DNA of 64,000 bases from Rudaea sp. 3F27F6. GTDB taxonomy: Bacteria > Pseudomonadota > Gammaproteobacteria > Xanthomonadales > Rhodanobacteraceae. Positions 1 to 9,327 of the stretch are shown piece by piece (position 1 is the stretch's first letter; every line of letters starts with the position of its first letter). The stretch covers positions 930,001-994,000 of the forward strand of contig NZ_SCNG01000001.1 of assembly GCF_005503555.1 (NCBI RefSeq), given 5' to 3'. The notes beneath the pieces were generated by a model that was not told the origin of the DNA, ran no database searches, and saw only the letters and a list, made by a program, of their open reading frames with translations. The position numbers and the translations under genes are program-made.

Positions 1-555
1 CGTTTCGGTGCGCGTGGCAACCGTTCCTGCGCTGTCCGTCGCGGCGACGACATAGGAATACGCGCCTCCCGTTGTCGGCGCACCAGTGAGTAACCCGCCG
101 CTGGAAAGCGACAGCCCAGGCGGCAGCGCGCCGGACTGGATGGAGAAGGTCACCGCACCGGCACCGCCGCTCGTCGCGTAGCTAAACGAGTACGGTGTAG
201 CGACGGTGCCATTCGGGGCTGAGTTGGTAACGATGAGCGGCAGCGCAACGACGGAAATGACGAAGGTCTGCTCCAGCTCGTAGTCCCATTCCGAGTCGCG
301 CACATAGAGGGCAAGCGTCACGACGTCGGTGACCAGCGGCGACGCCGCAGTAACCGTGCCCGTGGCCTCGTCGAATGCCCAGCCCGCGGGCAGAACGGAA
401 CGTAGCTCGAACGCATAGGGCGGGGTTCCGCCGTAGATGTTGAATCGGTGCGAATACGCGGTGCCGACATACGCCTGCGGCGGCGGATTGAGGACCGTAA
501 TCCCGCGCACGATCGTCATGCGCAACACGAGGCGCGGCGGAATGATGACCGTCAT
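1..555 (-). CDS. Phage tail protein with putative Ig (He_PIG-like) domains, partial
   Basis: The frame is open from an ATG at 555 to the window edge, giving 185 codons and no stop, so the C-terminus is missing. The start overlaps the tape-measure stop as TGATG, typical of this late operon. Two repeats of a He_PIG-like Ig fold are visible: each begins with a segment such as PPQAYVGTAYS or APNGTVATPYSFSY and contains the LPPGLSL/LPAGWAF and TGAPTTGG type motifs found in putative Ig domains of surface proteins. Position directly downstream of the tape measure suggests a distal tail or adhesion component. The precise tail role is inferred. Confidence 0.75.
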   Translation of the reverse strand, partial: MTVIIPPRLVLRMTIVRGITVLNPPPQAYVGTAYSHRFNIYGGTPPYAFELRSVLPAGWAFDEATGTVTAASPLVTDVVTLALYVRDSEWDYELEQTFVISVVALPLIVTNSAPNGTVATPYSFSYATSGGAGAVTFSIQSGALPPGLSLSSGGLLTGAPTTGGAYSYVVAATDSAGTVATRTET

Positions 556-3500
556 CGCTGGACCACCACGTTAGGCGAGGTGCGGTCGCTGGGCTGGCTG
601 CGCGATTTATCCACCGCGCCGCGCAGGGTGCGCTCCATGTCTTTGAACGCGTCGAGCAATTTGGCTTGGCCGTCGTCGTTGCTGCTCGCGCCGCTCGCTA
701 CCACTTTGATCAGGTCGATCATTGCGTTGACGAGCGTCTGCGTCTGTTGCGCCTGGCCGTCGATCAACTTCTGCTGCAGCTCTTCCATGCGCGGCAAAGC
801 TACCGGCAACGGCACCGGCAGCTCGCGCGACGTGCGCGAGTCGTTGATCTGGCCGATCGAGTCGCGCAGAGCGTCCTGGTTCGCCGTTGCGATGCGCGCA
901 AGCTCCAGCGTCACGGTGCTGGCAATGGTGCTCGGCATCGCCTCGTAGGTCGCGCCCAGGCGCTTCGCGCCCGCGTCGGCCGAGCTGTCGAGCGACGGGC
1001 CTTTCACCTCGATCGGCGTCGGCTTGTTCTTGTCGACCGCGACCGGCTCGTTGTTCATGTTGTAGCTGCGCTGGATCGCCGCGACGATGCGATCGACTTC
1101 CTTGGAGAGCACAGACGAGAGGTCGGCGAGCGAGTACGTCTGCGACTGCAACGACTTCAAGAAATCCTCGACCGACTTGCCCTGCAAGCCCAGATCGCGG
1201 CTGAGATCGGTGAGCGAGAAGCCCAGGCGCTTAGCGACGTCGGTGAAGTTCTCGCCGCTGAAACCGGCGAGGTCGGCGACGTTCTGCGCGAGCTGCTGGG
1301 CGAGCTGGCTGCGCTGCAGATCCGTCAGCTGCGTACCGCCGACCGACGAGCCGGCGCCGGCATCGGCCGAGTTGTCGGCCTTCGGGCGCACCATGCCCGT
1401 GATCTGATTGAACGCGTCCGTATAGTCCGCGCCCGTCGCCATGAGCTTGCGCGCGAGCTCCAGCGCCGTGCGCGCGGTGCCTTCGTCGCCGGTCTGCGCG
1501 AGCTGCTTGAGTGCCTCGTCGTACTGCTGCTGCGTATTGAGCGGGCTCAACGACGAATCGAGCAGCATCGAGTTTCGGAAGGCGTCGACGGCTTGCTGAA
1601 TCGACTGCAGGCCCTGCGCGACCGACTGCAAGCCCGCGCCGGCCGCGCTCGCCGTGCGGCCGAGATCGCCGCTGCCGTAGAGCTGGCTGACGAGGTCTTT
1701 GGCACCGAGCTCCAGCGTGTGCGCGGCGACGGCGGCCTTCGCGGCGGCGAGCTGGTGCGCGAGCGCGAGATCCTGCTCGCGCGCCGCTTGCATGCCCGCG
1801 GCGCGCGCGGCGGCGTTGAGCTTGTCGATGTTGTCGTTTAGCTGCGATGCAATGTCGCGCAGCTGCTGCTGGAACGCGCTGGCAGGATGCAGCGTGTCCA
1901 ACAGCTCGGCGCCGAGACCGGCCGCAACGCTCGCATAGTCCTGATACGCCTTCTTCTGCGCTTCCGCCGCGGCCTTGCGCGCCGCGTCGGCCTGCATCGC
2001 CGCATACAAGTGCGCGGCGGCCAGGTCCGCCTCGGACGCGCTCTGCATGTTCGCTGCGCGCGCCGCGGCATTGAGCTGGTCGATCGTGTCCTTCTCGGCC
2101 TGCGCGATGCCGTCGAGCGCCTTCTGCAGATCCGTCGCCGGCGTGTTGAGCTCGTCGATGCCCTTGCGGATCTGGCTGACCAGGTTCGCGTAGTTGTCCT
2201 GCGCGGCCTTCTGGGCTTTGGCAATTGCCTCGGGTCGATATGCTTCGGCGAGCGCGAGCTGGTCGACCGTCGCGCCGGCTGCTTTGAGCTTCTCGATCGC
2301 CTGGTCGAACGTCGCATTGATGTTCGCGAGCGTCTGCGTCCAAGTGCCCGCAAGCGGATCGCCCGCGGGATTGAGCGAAACGAGCACGCTGCGAATCGTC
2401 TCGGCGTTCTGCTTGAGCTGGTCGCTGTAGGCTTTCTCGGCGCTCGTCGCCTGGGCAAGAAAGTTCGCCGCGTTGAGCCAGGTTGCGAGCTGCTCGGGCG
2501 TCAGCTTCGGCAGCGCCGCCTCAAACTTCGCGCGGAAGTCCGATAGGGAAATCGACGGGTCGAGACCGAGCCCCGTCAGCGCACCGTCCGACTGCTTGCG
2601 GTATGCCGCAGCCTGCGCCTTGGCGAGCTCGCTTGCCGAATAGAACGCCGACTGGAAACCGTCGAGCAACGTCTTGAACTTGTCCACGCCGCCAGCGGCC
2701 GTGGCCGCGGCATCGGCGAAGCGGACGAAGTCAGCGCCGGTCTTGTCGATCGACACGCCGATGATGTCGAGCGCCGAGCGGAACGTCTGCGTTTCCGACT
2801 GCAGGCGCGTGTACGCATCGATCAGCGTCTCGCCGGATGCGGCGAGCTGTGAGACGACGGCATTGATCTGCGTCAGCGACGTCGATTCGCCGAGCAGGCT
2901 CATGCCGTGCTTCACATCGACCTGCGCCTGCAGCAGCATCTTTGCCGCCTCGGACAGCTGGTCCGCATTCTTGCGGTACTGCTCGGCGATGCCCGAGGCT
3001 TCCTTCGTGCCGAGCGCGGCGTCGATCTGCGCGAACACGTTCTCGGCCTGCATGCGCTTGGCGAACGCGTCGATCGATTCCTTGTAGGTCTTGCCGAGGA
3101 CGGTCGAGATCTGCTCGGTGACCTTGCCGTCCTTATCGAACTTCTGGCTGAACGCGCCGGTGACCGTGTCGGCGATCGTGTTGCCGAGCACAGCCGAGGC
3201 CGACTCGCGGACCTGCTTCATCGCCGCAGTGAACTGGTCGAGCCACTGCTTCTGCTCGTCCGTCGTGTCGGTGCCGACCCATTTGTACGTGTTGCCGCCG
3301 AAGAGGGCTTTCTTCTTTTTCTCTTCGTACTCGTTCTGGAAACTCGCGCCGGCCGCGGTGACCGAGAGATTCGAGCGCGAGTTGCCGGTCGGGTTCCAAC
3401 CCGTGCCGAACAGGTTGCCGCCCGAAATCTTGTCGAGCACCATCGCGCCGAGCGCGACCCAGCCTGCGACCGGAATGGCCGAGAACGCGCCCGACACACC

Positions 3501-6389
3501 GGCAGCGAAGCCGGTGCCCGCAGCGAGCGACGACAGACCCGCGCCCAGCGCGTACGTGCCCAGCCCATAACTCAGGCCGCCGCCGATCTTGCCGAACGCA
3601 CCGTCCGCGTTCTGCGCGCGATTGATGCCGGCATACGCACCGCCGAGCGCGCCGAGGATCTGCTGGAACGCGCTCGAATAGCCGCCGAACTGCGGGCCGA
3701 ACGTCTGCCCGGCGACGGGCGGCCCGACGAAGTTGGCCGACGCCGGGTTGAACGCGCTGCCGCCCCAGAGCGACGAGAAGCCGCTGAACAGGCTCTTGCC
3801 GAGGCCGAACCATTGCGTCGGCGAGAAGAGGTCACCGAGCCCCTGCAGGCCGTTGCCGCCGACGTTGCCGAGCGTGTACGCGCCACCGCCCGGAATCGCG
3901 CCGCTCGCGGCCAACGCCGAGCCTGTTTGCACCAGTGCCGGCGTACTGCCGAGCAGCGATGCGCCGCCGCCGAGATAGCCGTAGTTCGCGCCGTTGAAGC
4001 CGAACGACTGCATGATCGGGCCGAGCATGCGCATCTGCAGCGACGATGCGATGATCTGCGCGAACATGTTCTTGAAGCCGCTGACCACGCTGCCCCAAAA
4101 ATCCTTGAAGCTGCGGATCTGGCCCGTGAGCAGCTGGCCTACGGCGGAGAACGCGTTGCTGAAACCGCCTGCGATGGTATGTTCGACTTCCTGCGCGCCC
4201 TGGCGCATGTAGTCCATCGCGCGCGTGTAGTCGTATGCCGCCGCGGCTGCGTCACGAACCTTGCGCGCGCCTTCCTCGGTGTGTGGGTTGAGACCTTCGA
4301 GGGTGAGCTTTGCCTTGATCTGGGCGTCAGCAACGCGGTCCCATTTGTCGATCTGCTCGTTAAGAGCTTTGTTGACCGCGTATTCCCGATCGGTCAACGA
4401 AGCGAGCGCTTTATCGTCCTCCACCTTTTGGAGAAAGCTGCCGACGACGTCCGCCTGCTTCTCGATATGAGCCGTCGTCTCCTGCAACTGCTGGCCCGCG
4501 TCCGCCGCCGCATCGGAAATCTTCTTGAACAGCGCTGCGTACTTCTCGTTGCTGATCAGCCCGAGCGCCTTCTTTGCTTCGAGCGAGTCCATCGCAAGAC
4601 CGAGTTTGTCGATCTGCGCGTCGTACGCATTGAGAGCCTGGCCGAGCTGGCCTTTGTAGCCGTTTGCCAATTTGTCGGCGACGGCGACGCCGTCGTCGAT
4701 CGTCTGATTCAGCGTGCCGAGCGCTTCTTCCGCGCGGCGTTCGTCTGCAGCAACGCCTTTGAACGCCCCGCTGGCTTCGAGAATCTTGGTTTTGAGCTTG
4801 TCCCAGCCCGGCCCGACCGGAACGTCAGCGACGGGGCCATCGAAGCGAACGCCCTCCGGCAGCTTGCCGCCGCCGATGTAGATCTTGTACAGATCGGCCG
4901 CGGCCTTGTTGATCTTCTCCTGCGCCGCTGCCGTTTTGTCGAACGTCGCATTGAGCTTGTCGAAGTCGGCGCGCGCCTTGATCGCCGCGTCCTGCTCTTG
5001 CTGGTGGATGCCGGCGAGCGCAGCGGATTGGTCTTCTGCAGCCTGGCCCGTCTTGTGTAACGAGGCATAGAGTTTCGCCTCGGCGTCGATTGCCGACTGC
5101 AGGTCCGCCTTGCGGGCATTGATAAAGCTGTCAGGCGCGTAGCCAATTTTCCCCGCCAAAATTTCTTCGAGGAAATTGCTCGCTTCGTTGACCTTGGACC
5201 GAGCAGCTTTGAGTTGCTCGTCGGGACTCTTGGTACGGCCGATGTCGAGGATCGCGTCCCACGCGCCTTTCGCCGCGGAGGTAACCCCTTTCCAGGCGCG
5301 CTCGACGGTGCCGAGGTTGTCCTCCATCGTCTTTGCGCGCCGACCGAACTCTTCGGCGAGCGCCTTCTCGGCAATCGCCGCGGCCTGCTGGGTGTCGCCG
5401 TTCTTCTCGGCCGCGGCGATCTGGTCGTAGATCGACAGCGTCAGGAAGTGGTACTGATCATTGAGCGCGATCGACGCTTTGACCGGATCGTCCGCGAGCT
5501 TCTTGAACGTGTCGACGGCCTTCTCGACGCTCGTGCCGGTGACCGTCGCAAAATCCACGACGCCCTTGCCGACGAGCGCGAGCTGCGAGCCGGTGAACTT
5601 GCCCGATGCGACGAGCAGATCGAGCGCCTGGCGCGTCTCGCTGATCTTGCCCGTCTGCGCGCCGACCGTCGTGCCGAGTTGCTGCACCTGGGCAACGGTG
5701 ACGCCGGCATAGTTGCCGGTCGAGATGATGGCCTTGTTGAGTCGCGACTGCTCGACTTCGAGCGATACGAACGCGGCAATCGCGATGGCCGCGATCCCTG
5801 CGATCAGCCCGATCGGACCGAGTAGCAACTGGAAGCCGGTCGTGAGTAGGCCCGTCTGCCGCGCGAGCGTGATCAGCGATTTCTCGAACGCGGCAAAGTT
5901 GCCGCGCGCAAGCTCGCCGATGAGAACGCCGATCTCGCGCTGCGCGCCGGCCGACTGGATGCCGAGATGGCTGACCGCGCCGGCCGCGCCGTTGGCACCC
6001 TTCGCCGTCTTGCCGAGCTGCTTTTCCAGTGCGGCCTGCTGCGAATTCAGCGCCTTCGACCCGGTCGTGAACTCGGCCTGGCTGATCAATCCATTCTTCA
6101 GCGCCGAGGCATATGCCTCCCGGCGCGCGGCGACGTCGGCAAGTGATTTGGCCTCGCTACCCAGCATCGACTGCACGTTGCGCGTCTGCGACATAAAGGC
6201 CGCGGCGCTTGCGCCCATCTTGTCGAAGCCCGCCGCGGTCTGCTCGCCCGCGGCCTTGCCGGCCGCTCCGACCGAGTCAATTCCCGACTTGAAGGTGCGT
6301 AGCTCGTCGGTGCCGGAGCGCAGCGTCGCCGACAAGCCGCTGCCATCGCCACTGATCCTTAGCCGCAGTTCTTGATCGATGCCGGCCAT
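552..6389 (-). CDS. Tail tape measure protein
   Basis: This 1,945-residue protein is the longest gene in the late operon and follows the G/GT tail chaperones, the standard position of the tape measure that sets siphovirus tail length. The sequence is Ala/Gln/Lys-rich and largely helical. It has a hydrophobic stretch near residues 185-210 and a glycine-rich hydrophobic middle (around residues 850-1000), as seen in lambda-like tape measures that contact or cross the membrane at DNA ejection. Between about bases 1,690 and 2,390 it carries three related segments of about 80 residues, containing LNAAARAANMQ and LNAAARAAGMQ. The ATG at 6389 overlaps the preceding stop (TGATG). Its size predicts a long tail. 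Confidence 0.92.
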   Translation of the reverse strand: MAGIDQELRLRISGDGSGLSATLRSGTDELRTFKSGIDSVGAAGKAAGEQTAAGFDKMGASAAAFMSQTRNVQSMLGSEAKSLADVAARREAYASALKNGLISQAEFTTGSKALNSQQAALEKQLGKTAKGANGAAGAVSHLGIQSAGAQREIGVLIGELARGNFAAFEKSLITLARQTGLLTTGFQLLLGPIGLIAGIAAIAIAAFVSLEVEQSRLNKAIISTGNYAGVTVAQVQQLGTTVGAQTGKISETRQALDLLVASGKFTGSQLALVGKGVVDFATVTGTSVEKAVDTFKKLADDPVKASIALNDQYHFLTLSIYDQIAAAEKNGDTQQAAAIAEKALAEEFGRRAKTMEDNLGTVERAWKGVTSAAKGAWDAILDIGRTKSPDEQLKAARSKVNEASNFLEEILAGKIGYAPDSFINARKADLQSAIDAEAKLYASLHKTGQAAEDQSAALAGIHQQEQDAAIKARADFDKLNATFDKTAAAQEKINKAAADLYKIYIGGGKLPEGVRFDGPVADVPVGPGWDKLKTKILEASGAFKGVAADERRAEEALGTLNQTIDDGVAVADKLANGYKGQLGQALNAYDAQIDKLGLAMDSLEAKKALGLISNEKYAALFKKISDAAADAGQQLQETTAHIEKQADVVGSFLQKVEDDKALASLTDREYAVNKALNEQIDKWDRVADAQIKAKLTLEGLNPHTEEGARKVRDAAAAAYDYTRAMDYMRQGAQEVEHTIAGGFSNAFSAVGQLLTGQIRSFKDFWGSVVSGFKNMFAQIIASSLQMRMLGPIMQSFGFNGANYGYLGGGASLLGSTPALVQTGSALAASGAIPGGGAYTLGNVGGNGLQGLGDLFSPTQWFGLGKSLFSGFSSLWGGSAFNPASANFVGPPVAGQTFGPQFGGYSSAFQQILGALGGAYAGINRAQNADGAFGKIGGGLSYGLGTYALGAGLSSLAAGTGFAAGVSGAFSAIPVAGWVALGAMVLDKISGGNLFGTGWNPTGNSRSNLSVTAAGASFQNEYEEKKKKALFGGNTYKWVGTDTTDEQKQWLDQFTAAMKQVRESASAVLGNTIADTVTGAFSQKFDKDGKVTEQISTVLGKTYKESIDAFAKRMQAENVFAQIDAALGTKEASGIAEQYRKNADQLSEAAKMLLQAQVDVKHGMSLLGESTSLTQINAVVSQLAASGETLIDAYTRLQSETQTFRSALDIIGVSIDKTGADFVRFADAAATAAGGVDKFKTLLDGFQSAFYSASELAKAQAAAYRKQSDGALTGLGLDPSISLSDFRAKFEAALPKLTPEQLATWLNAANFLAQATSAEKAYSDQLKQNAETIRSVLVSLNPAGDPLAGTWTQTLANINATFDQAIEKLKAAGATVDQLALAEAYRPEAIAKAQKAAQDNYANLVSQIRKGIDELNTPATDLQKALDGIAQAEKDTIDQLNAAARAANMQSASEADLAAAHLYAAMQADAARKAAAEAQKKAYQDYASVAAGLGAELLDTLHPASAFQQQLRDIASQLNDNIDKLNAAARAAGMQAAREQDLALAHQLAAAKAAVAAHTLELGAKDLVSQLYGSGDLGRTASAAGAGLQSVAQGLQSIQQAVDAFRNSMLLDSSLSPLNTQQQYDEALKQLAQTGDEGTARTALELARKLMATGADYTDAFNQITGMVRPKADNSADAGAGSSVGGTQLTDLQRSQLAQQLAQNVADLAGFSGENFTDVAKRLGFSLTDLSRDLGLQGKSVEDFLKSLQSQTYSLADLSSVLSKEVDRIVAAIQRSYNMNNEPVAVDKNKPTPIEVKGPSLDSSADAGAKRLGATYEAMPSTIASTVTLELARIATANQDALRDSIGQINDSRTSRELPVPLPVALPRMEELQQKLIDGQAQQTQTLVNAMIDLIKVVASGASSNDDGQAKLLDAFKDMERTLRGAVDKSRSQPSDRTSPNVVVQR

Positions 6390-6760
6390 CAGCCGCAGTC
6401 CTCGTTGAGAATCGGCGCGGCGGCGTTCGCCATGAGGCGAACGCTATCGAGCACGAACGCGCGGTCGGCAACGGGGATGCGCATCAAGCGGCACACGGAT
6501 TCGATCTCGCGCGAGCTGATGTCTTGGAAGTACGGTTTACTCATCCCGATGTGCACGGTCCACTCGCAGCGCTCAAAGACCTGCGCGGCAGGCCAGTTCT
6601 CGGGCCAGACCAGGCCCGGCTCAGCGAGCTGGGCGGCCTCTTCGATTTCGAGGGCAATGGCTTCTTCGGAATAACCCTTCTCGCGCAGATCGGACACGAC
6701 GTCGTCGATGTCCGATCCGGGGCCGCCGCGTGCCCACCATTTCGCGGCGTCGATCAGTTT
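6389..6760 (-). CDS. Tail assembly chaperone frameshift extension (GT-type, DUF1799-like)
   Basis: This is the -1 frame continuation of the tail chaperone gene and has no convincing start of its own: the open frame extends upstream inside the G-like gene. A slippery heptamer A AAA AAC lies immediately before the G-like stop. Slipping by -1 there joins AYAK to KLIDAAKWWARGG and gives a fusion of about 236 residues read from 7098 to 6389. The C-terminal part resembles phage DUF1799 proteins that occupy this place. In lambda, GT binds the tape measure and tail tube protein during tail assembly. The assignment rests on the site, the frame relation (exactly -1) and gene order. Confidence 0.8.
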   Translation of the reverse strand, partial: KLIDAAKWWARGGPGSDIDDVVSDLREKGYSEEAIALEIEEAAQLAEPGLVWPENWPAAQVFERCEWTVHIGMSKPYFQDISSREIESVCRLMRIPVADRAFVLDSVRLMANAAAPILNEDCG

Positions 6761-7098
6761 TTTGCGTAGGCTTCCAGGCCGATCGATTTCAGCCAGGCTC
6801 TGACGATGGCGCCTTGCACGCCGAGCTCTTCGAGCAGCTTTAGGCGATTGTCTTCGTTGACTTCGAGCGTTTCGCCATCGACGTCCAAGACGTCCTTCCA
6901 ACCGATGAACACGGCGTCGCAAATTGCCCTATCCCTCACAACTTCGGGGCTGCCGACCCTCAGCAGGTCCTCGGCAGCGCTTTGCGAGACGACGTTGAAC
7001 TCGGCGCTGAAAGTGAACTTGCGCACCCGGCCTTCGTCGTTTTGCAAATCGACGGTGACGGGGAAAAAACGGGTCTTCTTGTTGCTGAGCTTTAACAT
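6754..7098 (-). CDS. Tail assembly chaperone (G-type)
   Basis: A 114-residue acidic protein lying between the tail tube and tape measure genes, the usual place of the G chaperone. It starts MLKLSNKKTRFFPVTVDL and ends GLEAYAKN just after a slippery AAAAAAC. Most ribosomes would stop here and make the short form; a minority would shift to the -1 frame and make the long form. No catalytic motif is visible. The function is inferred from position, size and the frameshift site, which together are highly characteristic of long-tailed phages. Confidence 0.8.
   Translation of the reverse strand: MLKLSNKKTRFFPVTVDLQNDEGRVRKFTFSAEFNVVSQSAAEDLLRVGSPEVVRDRAICDAVFIGWKDVLDVDGETLEVNEDNRLKLLEELGVQGAIVRAWLKSIGLEAYAKN
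6757..6763 (-). other. Programmed -1 frameshift slippery site (A AAA AAC)
   Basis: Read on the minus strand the heptamer is A AAA AAC in the zero frame GCA AAA AAC TGA, with the zero-frame stop directly after it. It fits the X XXY YYZ rule, and the -1 frame stays open for another 124 codons into the DUF1799-like ORF. Confidence 0.85.
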
Positions 7099-7172
7099 GG
7101 ATCAAGTCCTCTATTGGGAGCGTGGGAAACCTCTCCCTGCGGGGGCGCGGGACTTGCCGTTGACGCGGTGGA

Positions 7173-8099
7173 TCAGGTGAAGACGAGCGTCATCTCGTCG
7201 TCTTTCGACGTGTACTTGATGTCCAGGCCGCACTCGATCGTGGCGCGGCCTTTGTCGTCGCCGTAGTTCGGCTTGAGGATCTGCGCGTGCGGCGCGTTGA
7301 GCGTGATGATGCCGCCCGCGGTCTTGCCGTGAACGAACGACATCAAGTCATCGGCATCCAGCCGAGCCGCCATGAAGTAGTTTTTCTCCGTCAGGGTCGG
7401 CGCCTTCAAGCTGACGTTGCCCTTGCAGGAGCGGCCCATGATTTCGACGGACTGCTCGCCGGGATTGTCGAAGAACTGCACATCGCCGCCGTAGTCGAAG
7501 CCGAAGCTCTTGTAGACCGAATCGAGACCGTGCAGCCTGATCTTCGGCGTGTACGCGTAGGCGATCGGCCGCGGCGTCGTGAAGCCAGTGAAGTCGGGAA
7601 TCAGACTGGCCGCAGTCACCGGATCGACCCAGCAGCCCGTCCACTTGAAATTGAAGTACGGAATGCCTTGGCTGTCGGCCTTGATCGACCACGTACCGCG
7701 CACGCCGCGCGCCGGATGGCGCTGCCCGTCGAGCTCGATGTAGGTGGTGAGCGAGTCGGTGCTGTCGCTTGCCGGCGCGTAGGTCACGCTCGTACCGGCG
7801 ACAATCGTCTCGGACATGCCGCACGCCTTGAAGAGCCGGCCATATGCCGGAGGCGTGCCCGCGACTCCCGAGCCTGCCATCTCAACGTCGATCTCGACGG
7901 TCACATGTTCGCCGACGTGAATCGTGCCCGCATTGCCGAATCCGGTGCCGTCGAGATCACGCTGAACCTCGGTAGCCTCGAACGGCGTCAGCTTGGCGCC
8001 TTTCGTGCGAATTGCATCGGTCGCCGCCAGGGCGACAGCCGTGCCGTAGACGCTCTCCAGCGCGGCGAAGAAAGCAATTTTCTTGGTACGCAAAGTCAT
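7173..8099 (-). CDS. Major tail tube protein
   Basis: A 308-residue protein just upstream of the tail chaperones. It begins MTLRTKKIAFFAALESVYGT, the kind of N-terminus found in tail tube proteins of Mu-like siphophages, and is rich in beta-strand-like segments with few charged helices. The gene would encode the subunit that polymerises into the tail tube around the tape measure. The ATG at 8099 is the natural start; a 12-base gap separates it from the small upstream gene. The family is assigned from gene order and overall character, not from a catalytic motif. Confidence 0.8.
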   Translation of the reverse strand: MTLRTKKIAFFAALESVYGTAVALAATDAIRTKGAKLTPFEATEVQRDLDGTGFGNAGTIHVGEHVTVEIDVEMAGSGVAGTPPAYGRLFKACGMSETIVAGTSVTYAPASDSTDSLTTYIELDGQRHPARGVRGTWSIKADSQGIPYFNFKWTGCWVDPVTAASLIPDFTGFTTPRPIAYAYTPKIRLHGLDSVYKSFGFDYGGDVQFFDNPGEQSVEIMGRSCKGNVSLKAPTLTEKNYFMAARLDADDLMSFVHGKTAGGIITLNAPHAQILKPNYGDDKGRATIECGLDIKYTSKDDEMTLVFT

Positions 8100-8111
8100 A
8101 GTCGTTTACTC

Positions 8112-8336
8112 CTAACGCTTGCGCGTTTTCGTGGTCTTGGCGTCGTCGGATTGCTCGTCGACAGGTGAGTCGGTCGACGACGCCGGTGCCGGCTCGTCGC
8201 TTGCGCCGTTGCTGTCTTCCGCGATCGACGGCGGCTCGATCGGTGCGGTAGGCGGATCGTGGCGGACGAAAGTGCCGTCTTTCTCGTAGACGAACGTGCC
8301 GCCGAGGCTGCGGTCAGGGATCTTGGGTGAGGTCAT
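8112..8336 (-). CDS. Small acidic phage protein, unknown function
   Basis: A 74-residue protein whose start ATG overlaps the upstream stop (ATGA at 8333-8336). The N-terminal part is compact (DRSLGGTFVYEKDGTF), and the rest is low-complexity Pro/Ser/Asp-rich ending in a basic KTTKTRKR tail. It lies between a tail-completion-type gene and the tail tube gene, so a minor head-tail or tail role is possible. I do not recognise the family. Confidence 0.6.
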   Translation of the reverse strand: MTSPKIPDRSLGGTFVYEKDGTFVRHDPPTAPIEPPSIAEDSNGASDEPAPASSTDSPVDEQSDDAKTTKTRKR

Positions 8337-8815
8337 GGGCTGCGGTCCAAAAAACGTACGGTGAGAAGTTCAAGGCGCGCCGAATGACACAGCACGCCGC
8401 CGAACATGACGGGGCCGGCGTCAATGAGCTGGATGCCCGAGACGCCGTCGATGTTTGTGGGGTCACTGCACTGGTCGACGAGACCGCCGAGCGATTCGTC
8501 GGGCACGAACGCATCGCGCACCCCTTCGATCAGGTCGTCGAATACGAGCTCGGTTTCAGCGGCATCGGATAGCGACATGTATCCGCGAATGCGCCACGTG
8601 CACACCTCGACCGAACTGGCCTGGCGATTGCCGCTCTCGCTCGTCGCAAGGCGACGCACGTACCAGCCCCGCAGATTGCCGTGCGCAGGCGAGTAGTAGA
8701 ACTTCTTGAGCGTCGCCTCGTCTTTCGCGTAGCGCTCAAACTTCTGAACGACGCCAATGTCGGGAATCGCGCTCATGCGCGCGACGATGGCCTCGCGGAT
8801 CTCGCGGATACTCAC
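8333..8815 (-). CDS. Phage tail terminator/minor tail-type protein
   Basis: A 160-residue protein read from a GTG at 8815 that overlaps the upstream stop as GTGA. The start is VSIREIREAIVARMSAIPDIG. The ORF extends further upstream in frame, but that part overlaps the preceding gene, so the coupled GTG is preferred. Position between an HK97 gp10-like protein and the tail tube gene matches the tail terminator or tail completion slot of siphoviruses. The exact role is inferred from synteny. Confidence 0.65.
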   Translation of the reverse strand: MSIREIREAIVARMSAIPDIGVVQKFERYAKDEATLKKFYYSPAHGNLRGWYVRRLATSESGNRQASSVEVCTWRIRGYMSLSDAAETELVFDDLIEGVRDAFVPDESLGGLVDQCSDPTNIDGVSGIQLIDAGPVMFGGVLCHSARLELLTVRFLDRSP

Positions 8816-9327
8816 AAAGCACCCCCGGCAAGATCGCGTGCAATCGCCACCATCGCCGCATCGAAGACCTGCTGCCGATAGGCGGCACGCGCCGCGAACG
8901 TCGTCTGCCAGACGGGCTGCGCTTTGGTGCCACGCTTCGCAATCGCCCCGCGGATCGCAAAGGCGACGCTGCGCGCGCTTTCGTCGAGCAAGCCCATCTT
9001 GCCCTTCACCCAATCGATCAGCGGTTGGATCGGCGCGAAATGCGGCTTGGTGCCAAGCTCGACGTAAACCGCGTAGTCAACCTGCGAGTAGGTGATACCG
9101 ATGACGGCGTCGTCGAGCGCTTGCTCTTCGCTCGTCACGCTGCCGGCAAGGCCAGCCGCACCAGCTGCGCCGCGCGGCAGGTTCTGTTTCAGATGCGCGA
9201 CCTGGTCCGCGTCGACGGCGGTCATTGCCTGCATGAGGCGCGTGCGCGTGATGTCCGGCGCGCGCTCCCAGAAATCGGCCAGCTGCGCGAAATCGCCCGC
9301 GTCGAGATTGATGTTGACGCCGCTCAT
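8812..9327 (-). CDS. HK97 gp10-like head-tail/neck protein
   Basis: A 171-residue protein starting MSGVNINLDAG at the ATG at 9327, which overlaps the upstream stop as ATGA. It contains the segment YAVYVELGTKPHFAPIQPLIDWV, typical of HK97 gp10 / minor tail completion proteins in which YVEFGT plus an H-P region is conserved. Such proteins sit at the head-tail junction or tail end. The larger in-frame ORF upstream is not used because it would overlap the connector gene extensively. Confidence 0.75.
   Translation of the reverse strand: MSGVNINLDAGDFAQLADFWERAPDITRTRLMQAMTAVDADQVAHLKQNLPRGAAGAAGLAGSVTSEEQALDDAVIGITYSQVDYAVYVELGTKPHFAPIQPLIDWVKGKMGLLDESARSVAFAIRGAIAKRGTKAQPVWQTTFAARAAYRQQVFDAAMVAIARDLAGGAL

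Noticed and set aside
2907-5060. Long plus-strand ORF of 717 codons
   Set aside because: It is the antisense shadow of the tape measure gene. Its Arg/Glu/Leu-rich composition and lack of motifs fit high-GC mirror frames.
6389-6922. Independent start for the DUF1799-like ORF near 6922
   Set aside because: The part upstream of the slippery site overlaps the G-like gene and is Arg-rich with no family features; frameshift expression explains the ORF better.
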